A stretch of 27,696 nucleotides of DNA, from positions 1-27,696 of the forward strand of contig JAJYXE010000049.1 of NCBI GenBank assembly GCA_021791145.1. The letters are read 5' to 3'. The number at the start of each line of letters is the position of its first letter. The stretch's first letter is position 1. This document shows positions 1-7,746 of the stretch, piece after piece. Source of the stretch: Actinomycetes bacterium. Its GTDB lineage: Bacteria; Actinomycetota; Acidimicrobiia; Acidimicrobiales; RAAP-2. A model generated the notes under the pieces. It was not told the origin of the DNA. It searched no databases and saw nothing but the letters and a program-made list of their open reading frames with translations. A program made the translations under genes and the position numbers.

Positions 1-95
1 ACCCGACCCCGGCCCCGACCCCGAGCCCGCCGGACCCGACCCCGGACCCGCCGTTCCCGAGTCCAGCCCCGAACCCGCCCCGTTCCCCGACCCGT
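1..95. repeat. Degenerate CCCGACCCCGG-type repeat encoding a Gly/Ser/Pro/Ala tail
   Basis: Short imperfect units based on CCCGACCCCGG continue to the window edge. Read on the minus strand they encode alternating GS, GA and GPGS steps at the C-terminal end of the GGDEF-EAL protein. The array probably continues outside the window. Confidence 0.7.
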
Positions 96-2883
96 GGGGC
101 TCCCCGCGGAGCCCTTGCGCGCCCCCGGTGAGGACGAGGCCGTCGCCCGATGTCGGACCGAACGCCCGCAGCCGGTACCCCGTCGCCGGCTGGAGCCCCT
201 CGTGCGATGTCGTGACGGATGTCGAAACGGATGTCGCGATCGACGCCGCGACCGATGCGCCGAGCCCAAGGGGCGCCCCAAACGAAGAGGCGGCCTCGCT
301 GTGGCTGAGGGCCGAGATCGCCGGCAGGCGCAAGCCGAAGGTCTGCTGCAAGATCTCGCCGGTGATCTGCTGCGCAACCGGCGAGAGGACGCCCGCCGCC
401 CCCAGTCCCGTGACCGATGCCAGCCCGGCCAAGGTCCCGAGCGCGATGCGCGCGGGCAGCACGTGGGATCCGGGGGCGCCGCTGAGCGACGCGAGCTGCT
501 CGGGCTGGAGCGCGGCGAGCACCGCGAGGAGGTCGTCCTGCTTCACTTCCTTGGACCCCGCTGAGGCGCTCATGGCTGCAAGGAGCGACTCGAGCCGTTC
601 GGGCGGGAGGACGAGATGCCGGTCGGTCGCCAATTCCTCGGATCCCTCGGGGTGCGCCGACGCCTGCGCGAACAAGAGCCCCCGCGGATCGGCCATCAGC
701 CGGTCGATCTCGTCGGCAGGCACCGGACGGCTGAAGAGGTAGCCCTGCACCTGGTCGCACCCGTGCTCGGAGAGGAACCTGAGCTGCGAGACGGTCTCGA
801 CCCCCTCTGCGATCACCTGGAGGCCGAGGCTGTGCGCGAGTGCGATCACCGCCCCGACGATGGGCGCCGCGTCGGGCTGCGTGTCGATGCGGCTCACGAA
901 GGACGGATCGATCTTGATCGCGTCGACCGGCATGTCGGTCAGGTACGTGAGCGCGCTGTAGCCCGTGCCGAAGTCGTCGATGGAGCAGCGGATCCCCATC
1001 GCGCGCAGCTCTGCGAGGCTCTGTGCGGTCTCTTCCATGTGGGCGACGAGGATGCTCTCCGTCACTTCGAGCTCGAGCAGCCCGGGGTCGAGGCCCGTAC
1101 GCGACAGCACGTCCGCGACCACCTTCACGAGGGACTGGTTCGCGAACTGCCGTGGCGAGACGTTGACCGCGACGCTGAGACGGGGGGCGCCTCTTCGCTG
1201 CCACGACCGGGCTTGGACGCACGCCGTTTCGAGGACCCACTCCCCGACGCTCGCGATGAGGCTCGTCTCCTCTGCCAGCGGGATGAAGGTGGTGGGAGGG
1301 ATGAACCCGAGCCGCGGGTGCTCCCAGCGCGCCAGTGCCTCGACGCCGACGACCTCGGCGCTCGCGGTGTCGACCTTCGGCTGGTAGTGGACGGTGAGCC
1401 TTCCTCGGTCCAGCGCCTGTCGCAGCCCGTTCTCGAGCGCGAAGTGGAGCTCCGCGCGCGAGCTCATCGTCGAGTCGAACACCGCGTAGGTGTTCCTGCC
1501 CGCAGACTTCGCGTGGTACATCGCGATGTCCGCGTTCTTGAAGAGCGTGTCGACGTCGTCACCGTCCTCGGGATGGACGGCGATGCCGATGCTGGTCTGG
1601 ACCGGCAGCAGCTTCCCGCCGACGTGGAACGGCTCGCGGAACGCGCCGAGCATCCGTTCTCCGACGTTGGCTCCCTGCTCCTTCCCGTCGACGTCCGGCA
1701 AGAGCACGATGAACTCGTCGCCGCCCATCCTTCCGAGGGTGTCCTTCGGACGCAGCCGGGTCTGGAGCCGCTGCACGACCGCCTGCAGGAGCTCGTTGCC
1801 GGTGGCATGGCCCAGGCTGTCGTTGATGCTCTTGAACCGGTCGAGGTCCAGGAACATGACCGCGAGTCCGCGGCGCGCCCGTCGGGAGTCGGCGAGCGCC
1901 GCTTCGAGCCTGTCGTTGAAGAGGACCGGATTGCACACGCCCGTGAGGGGGTCGTGCTGCGCGCGGTACTCGGCGGCCGACCGGGCGAAGACCTGGAGCA
2001 CCAGGTACAAGACGACGAGCACGGGCAGGGTCGCCGCGCCGATCTCCAGCAGCGCGAGGTTGGTCTTGAAGTCGATGAGCGTGTCGGCGACGAGGACGGC
2101 CGGCCCCACGAGCGCGCCGAGCAGCATGAGACCGATGACGGGGCGCCCCGGCCGGGTCGAGTGGAGCGGCACGGGGTCGAGCGCCTTCCTCTGCGAGCGG
2201 TGCAGGATGGCGCATCCCCACAGGCAGCACCCCCACAGGAGCACGGTGCTCAAGGGGACCGGCGAGGCGAGTCTTCCTGCCAGGAAGAGCCCGGCCGCGG
2301 CGGCGTGCGCGACGAAGATCGTGAGGAACCCGGCGAAGAGGTACCGGTGCGCGGCGGGATGGCGCTGGCTCGTCGCCAGGACGTTGACGGCGAGCAGCAC
2401 GACGATCAAGGCGCCGAAGGCTGGGGCGATGACGGTGAGCTCGCGGTGCGGGTGCCAGCCCAGCGCGGGCACCGCGACGAGCGCGAACAGCGGGTAGGCC
2501 GGCACCATGGCGGCGACCGTCGAGGCCGCGAGCGCCTCCACCCCCTTGCCCGGGACTCGCTGGCGCAGCAGTGCCACGAGAGCGAGCATCGTGACGGCCT
2601 CGCCTGCAAGGGTGAGGACGAGGGGGAGGGCCGCATCGGCGGCCGCCCCTTTGTACCCGCGGCCATCGAGGATCGCGGCGGCCAGGCTCGTGGTCAGTCC
2701 GAGGCCGAGCAGGCCCCATCCGACGAGCCATTCGCGCGAGTGCAGGCGGCCGTTGGACCACAGGCCGTAGCCGGCCGCGCCGACGACCAACGCGCCGACG
2801 ACGATCGCGGTCACCGACGGGTCCAGTGCCGTGGCGAGCCGGATCGCGCCCGCGATGGCGACGATTGCCAGCAGTGCTCTCAC
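1..2883 (-). CDS. Membrane-anchored GGDEF-EAL cyclic-di-GMP protein, 3' end outside window
   Basis: Predicted to make and/or break cyclic di-GMP at the membrane. The frame stays open from GTG 2883 to base 1 (961 residues seen), so the C-terminus is missing. GTG 2883 is the first possible start, because a TGA lies in frame three codons upstream; a GGGGG run lies about 10 bases before it. Residues 1-300 hold about nine or ten hydrophobic segments. The GGDEF domain (about 305-465) keeps HDPLTG, an intact GGDEF motif at 387-391 and an RxxD inhibitory-site motif (RPKD, 378-381). The EAL domain (about 475-730) keeps EAL at 515-517, the NVSPRQF Asn, VTES, the IDDFGTGYS acidic pair, the KID lysine and AEGVET, so both activities look possible. 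A tail of more than 225 residues follows and ends in Gly/Ser/Pro-rich repeats. The signal sensed by the membrane part is unknown. It is transcribed away from sbcD. Confidence 0.93.
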   Translation of the reverse strand, partial: MRALLAIVAIAGAIRLATALDPSVTAIVVGALVVGAAGYGLWSNGRLHSREWLVGWGLLGLGLTTSLAAAILDGRGYKGAAADAALPLVLTLAGEAVTMLALVALLRQRVPGKGVEALAASTVAAMVPAYPLFALVAVPALGWHPHRELTVIAPAFGALIVVLLAVNVLATSQRHPAAHRYLFAGFLTIFVAHAAAAGLFLAGRLASPVPLSTVLLWGCCLWGCAILHRSQRKALDPVPLHSTRPGRPVIGLMLLGALVGPAVLVADTLIDFKTNLALLEIGAATLPVLVVLYLVLQVFARSAAEYRAQHDPLTGVCNPVLFNDRLEAALADSRRARRGLAVMFLDLDRFKSINDSLGHATGNELLQAVVQRLQTRLRPKDTLGRMGGDEFIVLLPDVDGKEQGANVGERMLGAFREPFHVGGKLLPVQTSIGIAVHPEDGDDVDTLFKNADIAMYHAKSAGRNTYAVFDSTMSSRAELHFALENGLRQALDRGRLTVHYQPKVDTASAEVVGVEALARWEHPRLGFIPPTTFIPLAEETSLIASVGEWVLETACVQARSWQRRGAPRLSVAVNVSPRQFANQSLVKVVADVLSRTGLDPGLLELEVTESILVAHMEETAQSLAELRAMGIRCSIDDFGTGYSALTYLTDMPVDAIKIDPSFVSRIDTQPDAAPIVGAVIALAHSLGLQVIAEGVETVSQLRFLSEHGCDQVQGYLFSRPVPADEIDRLMADPRGLLFAQASAHPEGSEELATDRHLVLPPERLESLLAAMSASAGSKEVKQDDLLAVLAALQPEQLASLSGAPGSHVLPARIALGTLAGLASVTGLGAAGVLSPVAQQITGEILQQTFGLRLPAISALSHSEAASSFGAPLGLGASVAASIATSVSTSVTTSHEGLQPATGYRLRAFGPTSGDGLVLTGGAQGLRGEPHGSGNGAGSGLDSGTAGPGSGPAGSGSGPGSG

Positions 2884-2974
2884 CCTCCGTCATCCCCCTT
2901 TGTCCCCAAGGAACGGAGTGCCTGTTGTCGTGCTCGGAAGAGTTTCACACGTCGAGCAATCTCCGGCAAGATCG

Positions 2975-2991
2975 TTGTTCTGCAGAAACAA
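2975..2991. promoter_or_regulatory. Imperfect palindrome centred on CTGCAG between divergent genes
   Basis: TTGTTCTGCAGAAACAA is an inverted repeat with a single bulged base. It lies in the 189-bp gap between the divergent GGDEF-EAL gene and sbcD, which must hold promoters for both. It could be an operator. It does not match the actinobacterial SOS box (GAAC-N4-GTTC type), and I saw no convincing -35/-10 pair around it. Low confidence. Confidence 0.3.
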
Positions 2992-3072
2992 TCTGCCGGG
3001 CGGGATCCGCGCCCCCGTCACACCCCTGCGCGATCGTCGAGGCGTGACGACCCATGGGACAGGGATGGTGCG

Positions 3073-4353
3073 GTGAGGGTCCTGCACACGAGCGACTGGC
3101 ACATCGGGCGGCGCTTCGAGCGGGCGCCGCTCGACGACGACCAGCGCGCCTTTCTCTCTTGGCTGGCGTCGAAGGTCGGCGAGCTGGGCGTCGACCTGGT
3201 CGTGGTGGCGGGCGACGTCTACGACCGCTCGCTGCCAGCAGAAGAGGCGGTGGCGCTCCTGGACGAGGGGCTCGACCGGCTCCGCGCGGCCGGTGCGGTC
3301 GTGGCGATGATCCCGGGGAACCACGACAGCGCGCGCAGGCTCGGGTTCGGCGCTCGTCGCCAGGCGCTCGGCGGCGTCCACGTCTTCGCGGACGACCTGG
3401 GCGCCCCCGAGCCCTGGCTGTTCGAAGCGAAGGGCGAGGCCGTGGCCGTCGTGGCCGTGCCGTTCCTCGACCCCCTCGTCGCGCCGGCGCCGGTGCCCGA
3501 CGCCCACGGCGCTCCTCGCCCCCGGACGCACGCCAGCGTGCTGGAGGACTTCGTCGGTGCGGGCCGTGACGCGCTCTGCGCCTACCCCGGCGTCCCCTCG
3601 ATCGCCGTCGCGCACGCCTTCGTCGCCGGCGCTGCGCCGTCGGACTCCGAGAAGACGCTGGCCATCGGGGGGACGGACCTCGTCGGCGCGTCGATCTTCG
3701 GCGGGTTCGACTACGTGGCGCTCGGCCATCTCCACCGTCCGCAGGTCGTCGCCGGTGACGAGCGGATCGCCTACTCGGGGTCGCCGCTCGCGTACTCGTT
3801 CAGCGAGTCCCACGCAAAGAGCGTCAGGCTCGTCGACATCGCGGACGGCCGGGTGCGCGAGGTGGTGACGCTGCCCGTGCCGGTGGGCCGGCCGGTCGTC
3901 ACCCTCGAGGGGACCCTCGAGTCGCTCTTGACCGACGCCGCTTACGAGGCCGTGGCGGAGCACTGGGTCGCCGCACGGCTGACCGACGTGACCACCCAGG
4001 TCCAGCCTCTCGAGCGCCTCCGCCGCCGCTTCCCCTATGCGGTGAGCGTCCGCTACGCCCGGTCGGCGCCGATCCCCACAGGCGTGTGCCGCCGCGCCGA
4101 CGGGCTGTCGAGCCGGCCCGGGTCCACCGATGTGGACATGGTCCTCGCATTCCTCGAGGAGGTCGGCGGCGGCCCGCCCGAGGACTGGGCCCGCGCGCTG
4201 GTCGCCGAGGCACTCGCTGCGGCGGGGGGTGCGGCGGGGCTCGCTGCGGCGGGGCTCGCTGCGGCGGGGGGTGCGGCGGGGGGTGCGGCGGGGCTCGCTG
4301 CGGCGGGGGGTGCGGCGGAGGGTGGTGCGGCGGTTGCCGGGGGCCCGGCATGA
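3073..4353 (+). CDS. sbcD: Exonuclease SbcCD subunit D (Mre11-like nuclease)
   Basis: Metal-dependent nuclease subunit of SbcCD, which opens hairpins and processes blocked DNA ends in the cytoplasm. GTG 3073 gives the family N-terminus VRVLHTSDWHIG; an AGGGA stretch lies about 7 bases upstream. The reading frame stays open far upstream, but that part is antisense to the GGDEF-EAL gene and shows no family similarity. Calcineurin-type metallophosphoesterase motifs are complete: D8 and H10 in SDWHIG, D48 in AGDVYD, N83-H84-D85 in GNHD, the AHAF histidine, and H219/H221 in GHLH. At 426 residues it is slightly longer than usual because of a low-complexity Ala/Gly/Leu tail (about the last 45 residues). 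Its TGA overlaps the sbcC ATG (ATGA), implying translational coupling. Confidence 0.96.
   Translation: MRVLHTSDWHIGRRFERAPLDDDQRAFLSWLASKVGELGVDLVVVAGDVYDRSLPAEEAVALLDEGLDRLRAAGAVVAMIPGNHDSARRLGFGARRQALGGVHVFADDLGAPEPWLFEAKGEAVAVVAVPFLDPLVAPAPVPDAHGAPRPRTHASVLEDFVGAGRDALCAYPGVPSIAVAHAFVAGAAPSDSEKTLAIGGTDLVGASIFGGFDYVALGHLHRPQVVAGDERIAYSGSPLAYSFSESHAKSVRLVDIADGRVREVVTLPVPVGRPVVTLEGTLESLLTDAAYEAVAEHWVAARLTDVTTQVQPLERLRRRFPYAVSVRYARSAPIPTGVCRRADGLSSRPGSTDVDMVLAFLEEVGGGPPEDWARALVAEALAAAGGAAGLAAAGLAAAGGAAGGAAGLAAAGGAAEGGAAVAGGPA
4213..4330 (+). repeat. In-frame 12/15-bp repeats encoding the SbcD Ala/Gly tail
   Basis: Alternating units CTCGCTGCGGCGGGG (15 bp, Leu-Ala-Ala-Ala-Gly) and GGTGCGGCGGGG (12 bp, Gly-Ala-Ala-Gly) run through the last codons of sbcD, ending about 20 bases before the sbcC start. 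All units are multiples of three and keep the frame. Confidence 0.9.
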
Positions 4354-7300
4354 GGCCGATCTCGCTCACGCTCCAGGCGTTCGGCTCGTACGCCGGCGAG
4401 GTCGACGTGGACTTCGCACGCCTCTCCCGCCACGGCGTCTTCTCCATCAGCGGGCCGACCGGCGCGGGGAAGTCCACGATCTTCGACGCGATGGTCTACG
4501 CGCTCTACGACGACCTTCCCGGCTTCAGGGTCGACGGCAACGTCCGGAGCCAGTTCGCCGACCCGTCGACGCCGACCCGGGTCTCCTTCGACTTCGTCGT
4601 CTACGGCGAGCACTGGCGCATCGAGCGCCGTCCCACCCAGCTCGTCCGCCGCCGGCGGGGGGACGGCGCACCGATCGAGCGGAAGTCGACGGTCGTGCTC
4701 GGGCGCGTCGGCGAGGACGGCGAGCTCGTGGCCGGCAGCTGCCTCACCCGCAAGGACGAGGTGAGACGCCGCGTCGACGCGCTCATCGGACTGAGCAAGG
4801 ACCAGTTCGAGCAGGTGGTGCTCATACCCCAGGGCCGCTTCGAAGAGGTGCTGAAGGCGGACACCTCGAAGCGGGCGCCGCTCCTGCGCCGGCTCTTCCC
4901 GATCGAGGTGTTCACGGCGCTCACCGAGAGCCTCCGGTCGATCGCCCAGGCGCGCCAGTCCGAGTACGAGGAGGCGGCGCGTGCGCAGGCGGCCGTCGGT
5001 GCGCGGCTGCGTGAGGCGTACGAGGCGGCGGTGCGCCAGCTTCCCGAGGCGGTGCGCAGCGAGCTGTTTGGCGGCGGGGACGGAGACGGCGTGCCCGACG
5101 AAGGGGACGGCGAGCCCGACGAAGGGACCGGGGGGGTCCTGGGGGCGGACCGGGGGGCGGACCGGGGGGCGGACCGGGGGGCGGTCCGGGGGGCGGTCCG
5201 GGGGGCGGACTCCGTCCCAGGTGCCGGACCCCTCGGCGCCGGACCAGGTGCCGGACCCCTCGGCGCCGGACCAGGTGCCGGACCCCTCGGCGCCGGACCG
5301 CTCGAGGCGTGCGCGGACAGGCTCGCGGAAGCGCTCCGGCGAGTTGACGAGCTCGTCACGGAGCTGGCGTCGAGGTCCGAGACTGCTCGCACGGCGCTGG
5401 CCGACGCACGGCGCGCCGCGGCCGAGTGGGACCGCTGGCAGGAGGACCTCGCCCTCGCCGCGTCGTTCGCCGAGGAGGAGCGCCATGACCGGGAGGAGGT
5501 CGCGCTGCTCGAGCGCGCCCGGAGGATCTCGGACCTCCGGGCCGCGCTCTACGGGTGGAACGACGCCCGTTCTCGGCTGGAGGTCCTCGAGCCGGAGATC
5601 GCGGCGCTGGTCGGCACGATCGATGCCGTCTTCCACGGCGAGCCCGACCCCGCCGGCTTCCACGGCGAGCCCGACCCCGCCGGCTTGGTGCGGCAAGAGG
5701 CGTGGGCTGCCGCCCGTGCCGACGCGCACAGTGCCGGCGTGTTGGCCGAGCGGCTCGCCGCGGATGCGCACCGTCTCGAGTCGGAGGTCGCGCGCTTCCA
5801 ACGGCTCGACCAGGTGGGGCGATCGCTCGTCACACGTGACCGAGCGCTCGTGGGCCGGCGTGTCGAGCTCGACGAGCTCGCCTTGAAGCTCGACGCCGAG
5901 GAGCAGGCGGTGGTGCTCATGGCCGACGAGGCCCGTCGGCTCCGGACTGAGGTCGCCTCCCTCGATGCGCTGTCGGAAGCGGTCGCCGCGCTCGAGCGCG
6001 AGCACGTGACGGCCTCGCGGCGCGCAGCCGCGATCGCCGGCGTCGAGCGGCTCGAGGGGGAGCTCGCCGCGGCGAACGCCGAGGCGACGCGGGCCGCGGC
6101 GGCGGTGGAGGCCGTCCGCGCCTCTTGGCGCGGCGCCCTCGCCGGCCGCCTCGCGCGGCTTCTCGAGGACGGTGCTCCGTGCCCGACCTGCGGAGCGATC
6201 GAGCACCCTATGCCTGCCGTCGTGGAGGAGGACGGCGCCGACGACGAGGAGCTCGCGGCGGCGGAGGCGGCGCAGGACGAGGCGCTCCGGCGCAAGGGCG
6301 CTGTGGAGCGGGAGGCTGCTGCTGCCCGTGGTGCCATCGATGCGCTCGCGGCGACGCGACCGGTCCACGTGGTCGAAGCCGATCTCGCCGCGCACCGCGA
6401 CGCGCTCGCGCTCGTGCACGACGCGGCGGCGCGCCTCGAGGAGGTAGCCAGCGACGAGCGTCGACGGCGTGAGGCGCTGCTCGAGGCCCGCCAGGTCCTT
6501 TCGCGCGATCGACGCATGCTCGACGACGACTGGGCGCGTGTCGAGGTCGACCGCGCGGCGCACGAGCGGGACGCCGCAGCCTTTGTGGAGCTCCACGGCG
6601 CACTGGAGTCCCCCGCCCCGCGCGCCGCTGCACTGGCGGCGATCGGTGCGGACGTCGAGCGCCTCGCGGGGCTCTTGAGGAAGGCGGAGGCTGCGAGGGC
6701 GGAGTTGCGCAACGCGTTGGCGTTCCTCGATCCGGTCATTCGCGAGCTGCACGCCAGCGACCCAAAGGAGCTCTTCGCGTGGCTCATGGACCCTTCGGAG
6801 CTCGATGCGCGCAGCGCCGGGGTCGACGAGCGGCGGAGGCGTCGCGAGGAGGTCCGGCGACGGATCTCGGCGTACGAGATGGCCGGGGCGGGGCGGACCG
6901 CGGCGCGTCCCGACCTCTCGCGCTACGAGGCGCACGCGGAGTCCGCGGCGCGCGAGCACGTCTCCTTGGTCGAGCGGCGCGGGGTGCTCGCCGACCGAGT
7001 GGCCGTCGTCGCGGCGGGACCTTCCGAATGGGCCTCTGCCGGCCTGGCCGTGGATGCCGCACGCCGTGCGCTCGAGCAGGCGAAGACGGTCGCCGATCGT
7101 TGCGCCGGGTTGGGGGGCGGCCCTTCCTCGTTGCGGCTCTCCCTCGAGAACTGGGTGCTCGCCGACTACCTCCGCCAGGTGCTGGTCCAGGCGAACCAGC
7201 GCCTGGACGTCATGACCGACGGGCGGTTCGCGCTCCAGCTGAGCGACGGGGTCACCGACGGGCGCAAGCCGTGGGGTCTCGACCTGTCGGTGTTCGACGC

Positions 7301-7628
7301 GAGCACCGGAGGTGTGCGGCCGGCCACGACCCTCTCAGGCGGCGAGACCTTCATGGCAGCGCTCGCGCTCGCGCTCGGGCTCGCTGACGTCGTGTCGTGC
7401 GGGTCGAACCGCGAGGTCGGCGCCCTGTTCGTCGACGAGGGTTTCGGCTCGCTCGATCCCCAGGCGCTCGATGCGGTGGTCGACGTGCTCCGATCGCTGG
7501 AGGACGGGGGCCGCGTTGTGGGCGTCATCAGCCACGTCCGCGAGCTCCAGCACGCACTGCCCTCCGGGATCCTCGTCGAGCCTTCGGCGCACGGGTCGGT
7601 CGTGACGTTCCACTACCCGCCGGGCTGA
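4350..7628 (+). CDS. sbcC: Exonuclease SbcCD subunit C (Rad50-like SMC ATPase)
   Basis: ATPase and tether subunit that pairs with SbcD. The 1092 residues show Walker A GPTGAGKST at 35-43, a Q-loop region (FEQVVLIPQGRF), long Ala/Glu/Arg-rich coiled-coil arms, the zinc-hook CPTC at 611-614 near the apex, the ABC signature LSGGE near 996, and Walker B LFVDEGFGSLD with D1029-E1030. All ATPase motifs and the hook are intact. The first arm carries two foreign-looking insertions: a run of GADR/GAVR and GAGPLGAGP units (about residues 265-317) and a duplicated nonapeptide, FHGEPDPAG, at about 428-445. Both would break a coiled coil. The start overlaps the sbcD stop by 4 bases. The last five codons (His-Tyr-Pro-Pro-Gly, TGA) fall in the first unit of a 19-bp tandem repeat. 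Confidence 0.96.
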   Translation: MRPISLTLQAFGSYAGEVDVDFARLSRHGVFSISGPTGAGKSTIFDAMVYALYDDLPGFRVDGNVRSQFADPSTPTRVSFDFVVYGEHWRIERRPTQLVRRRRGDGAPIERKSTVVLGRVGEDGELVAGSCLTRKDEVRRRVDALIGLSKDQFEQVVLIPQGRFEEVLKADTSKRAPLLRRLFPIEVFTALTESLRSIAQARQSEYEEAARAQAAVGARLREAYEAAVRQLPEAVRSELFGGGDGDGVPDEGDGEPDEGTGGVLGADRGADRGADRGAVRGAVRGADSVPGAGPLGAGPGAGPLGAGPGAGPLGAGPLEACADRLAEALRRVDELVTELASRSETARTALADARRAAAEWDRWQEDLALAASFAEEERHDREEVALLERARRISDLRAALYGWNDARSRLEVLEPEIAALVGTIDAVFHGEPDPAGFHGEPDPAGLVRQEAWAAARADAHSAGVLAERLAADAHRLESEVARFQRLDQVGRSLVTRDRALVGRRVELDELALKLDAEEQAVVLMADEARRLRTEVASLDALSEAVAALEREHVTASRRAAAIAGVERLEGELAAANAEATRAAAAVEAVRASWRGALAGRLARLLEDGAPCPTCGAIEHPMPAVVEEDGADDEELAAAEAAQDEALRRKGAVEREAAAARGAIDALAATRPVHVVEADLAAHRDALALVHDAAARLEEVASDERRRREALLEARQVLSRDRRMLDDDWARVEVDRAAHERDAAAFVELHGALESPAPRAAALAAIGADVERLAGLLRKAEAARAELRNALAFLDPVIRELHASDPKELFAWLMDPSELDARSAGVDERRRRREEVRRRISAYEMAGAGRTAARPDLSRYEAHAESAAREHVSLVERRGVLADRVAVVAAGPSEWASAGLAVDAARRALEQAKTVADRCAGLGGGPSSLRLSLENWVLADYLRQVLVQANQRLDVMTDGRFALQLSDGVTDGRKPWGLDLSVFDASTGGVRPATTLSGGETFMAALALALGLADVVSCGSNREVGALFVDEGFGSLDPQALDAVVDVLRSLEDGGRVVGVISHVRELQHALPSGILVEPSAHGSVVTFHYPPG
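5142..5211 (+). repeat. 12-bp in-frame tandem repeat in sbcC
   Basis: About five units of GGGGCGGACCGG, two of them with GTC for GAC, encode Gly-Ala-Asp-Arg or Gly-Ala-Val-Arg. The array lies in the N-terminal coiled-coil arm and keeps the frame. Confidence 0.92.
5221..5301 (+). repeat. 27-bp in-frame tandem repeat in sbcC
   Basis: Three 27-bp units begin at 5221, 5248 and 5275; the first two are identical and the third differs only at its end. Each encodes GAGPLGAGP. It sits almost directly after the 12-bp array, so together they make a flexible Gly/Pro-rich insert of about 50 residues. Confidence 0.95.
5631..5684 (+). repeat. Perfect 27-bp tandem duplication in sbcC
   Basis: The 27 bases at 5631-5657 are repeated without change at 5658-5684, encoding FHGEPDPAG twice. 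The lack of any difference suggests a recent duplication. Confidence 0.95.
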
Positions 7629-7706
7629 GGGCTACCCGCCGGGCTGCGCACTACCCGCCGGGCTGAGGACTACCCGCCGGGCTGAGGACTACCCGCCGGG
7701 CTGAGG
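7612..7706. repeat. Five 19-bp tandem repeats spanning the sbcC stop codon
   Basis: Units of ACTACCCGCCGGGCTGAGG start at 7612, 7631, 7650, 7669 and 7688; four are identical and the second differs at both ends. The first unit is the end of sbcC, including its TGA, so the array is a multiplied copy of the gene's 3' end. On the other strand it would have encoded the original C-terminus of the transporter now cut off by the insertion sequence. No terminator-like hairpin with a T-tract is visible here. Confidence 0.95.
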
Positions 7707-7718
7707 ACTTGGCCGTCC

Positions 7719-7728
7719 CGGTTAGCCC
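7719..7728. repeat. Target site duplication, left copy
   Basis: CGGTTAGCCC directly flanks the left end of the insertion sequence and is repeated exactly at the right end. Confidence 0.95.
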
Positions 7729-7746
7729 CAATACCAGTAACTTAGA
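7729..7746 (+). repeat. IS left terminal inverted repeat
   Basis: CAATACCAGTAACTTAGA, the exact reverse complement of 9160-9177. The transposase stop codon (TAA on the minus strand, 7742-7744) lies inside it. Confidence 0.95.

Noticed and set aside
2975..2991. LexA SOS box upstream of sbcD
   Set aside because: The palindrome core is CTGCAG with TTGTT arms, not the GAAC-N4-GTTC type known in actinobacteria.
616..3072. A long plus-strand open frame running into sbcD
   Set aside because: It is antisense to the GGDEF-EAL gene, whose frame shows complete family motifs; SbcD homology begins only at GTG 3073. Long empty frames are common at this GC content.
4053..6959. A 968-codon minus-strand open frame opposite sbcD-sbcC
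   Set aside because: Composition is Arg/Ala/Pro-rich with no motifs, and the opposite strand has full SbcC signatures.
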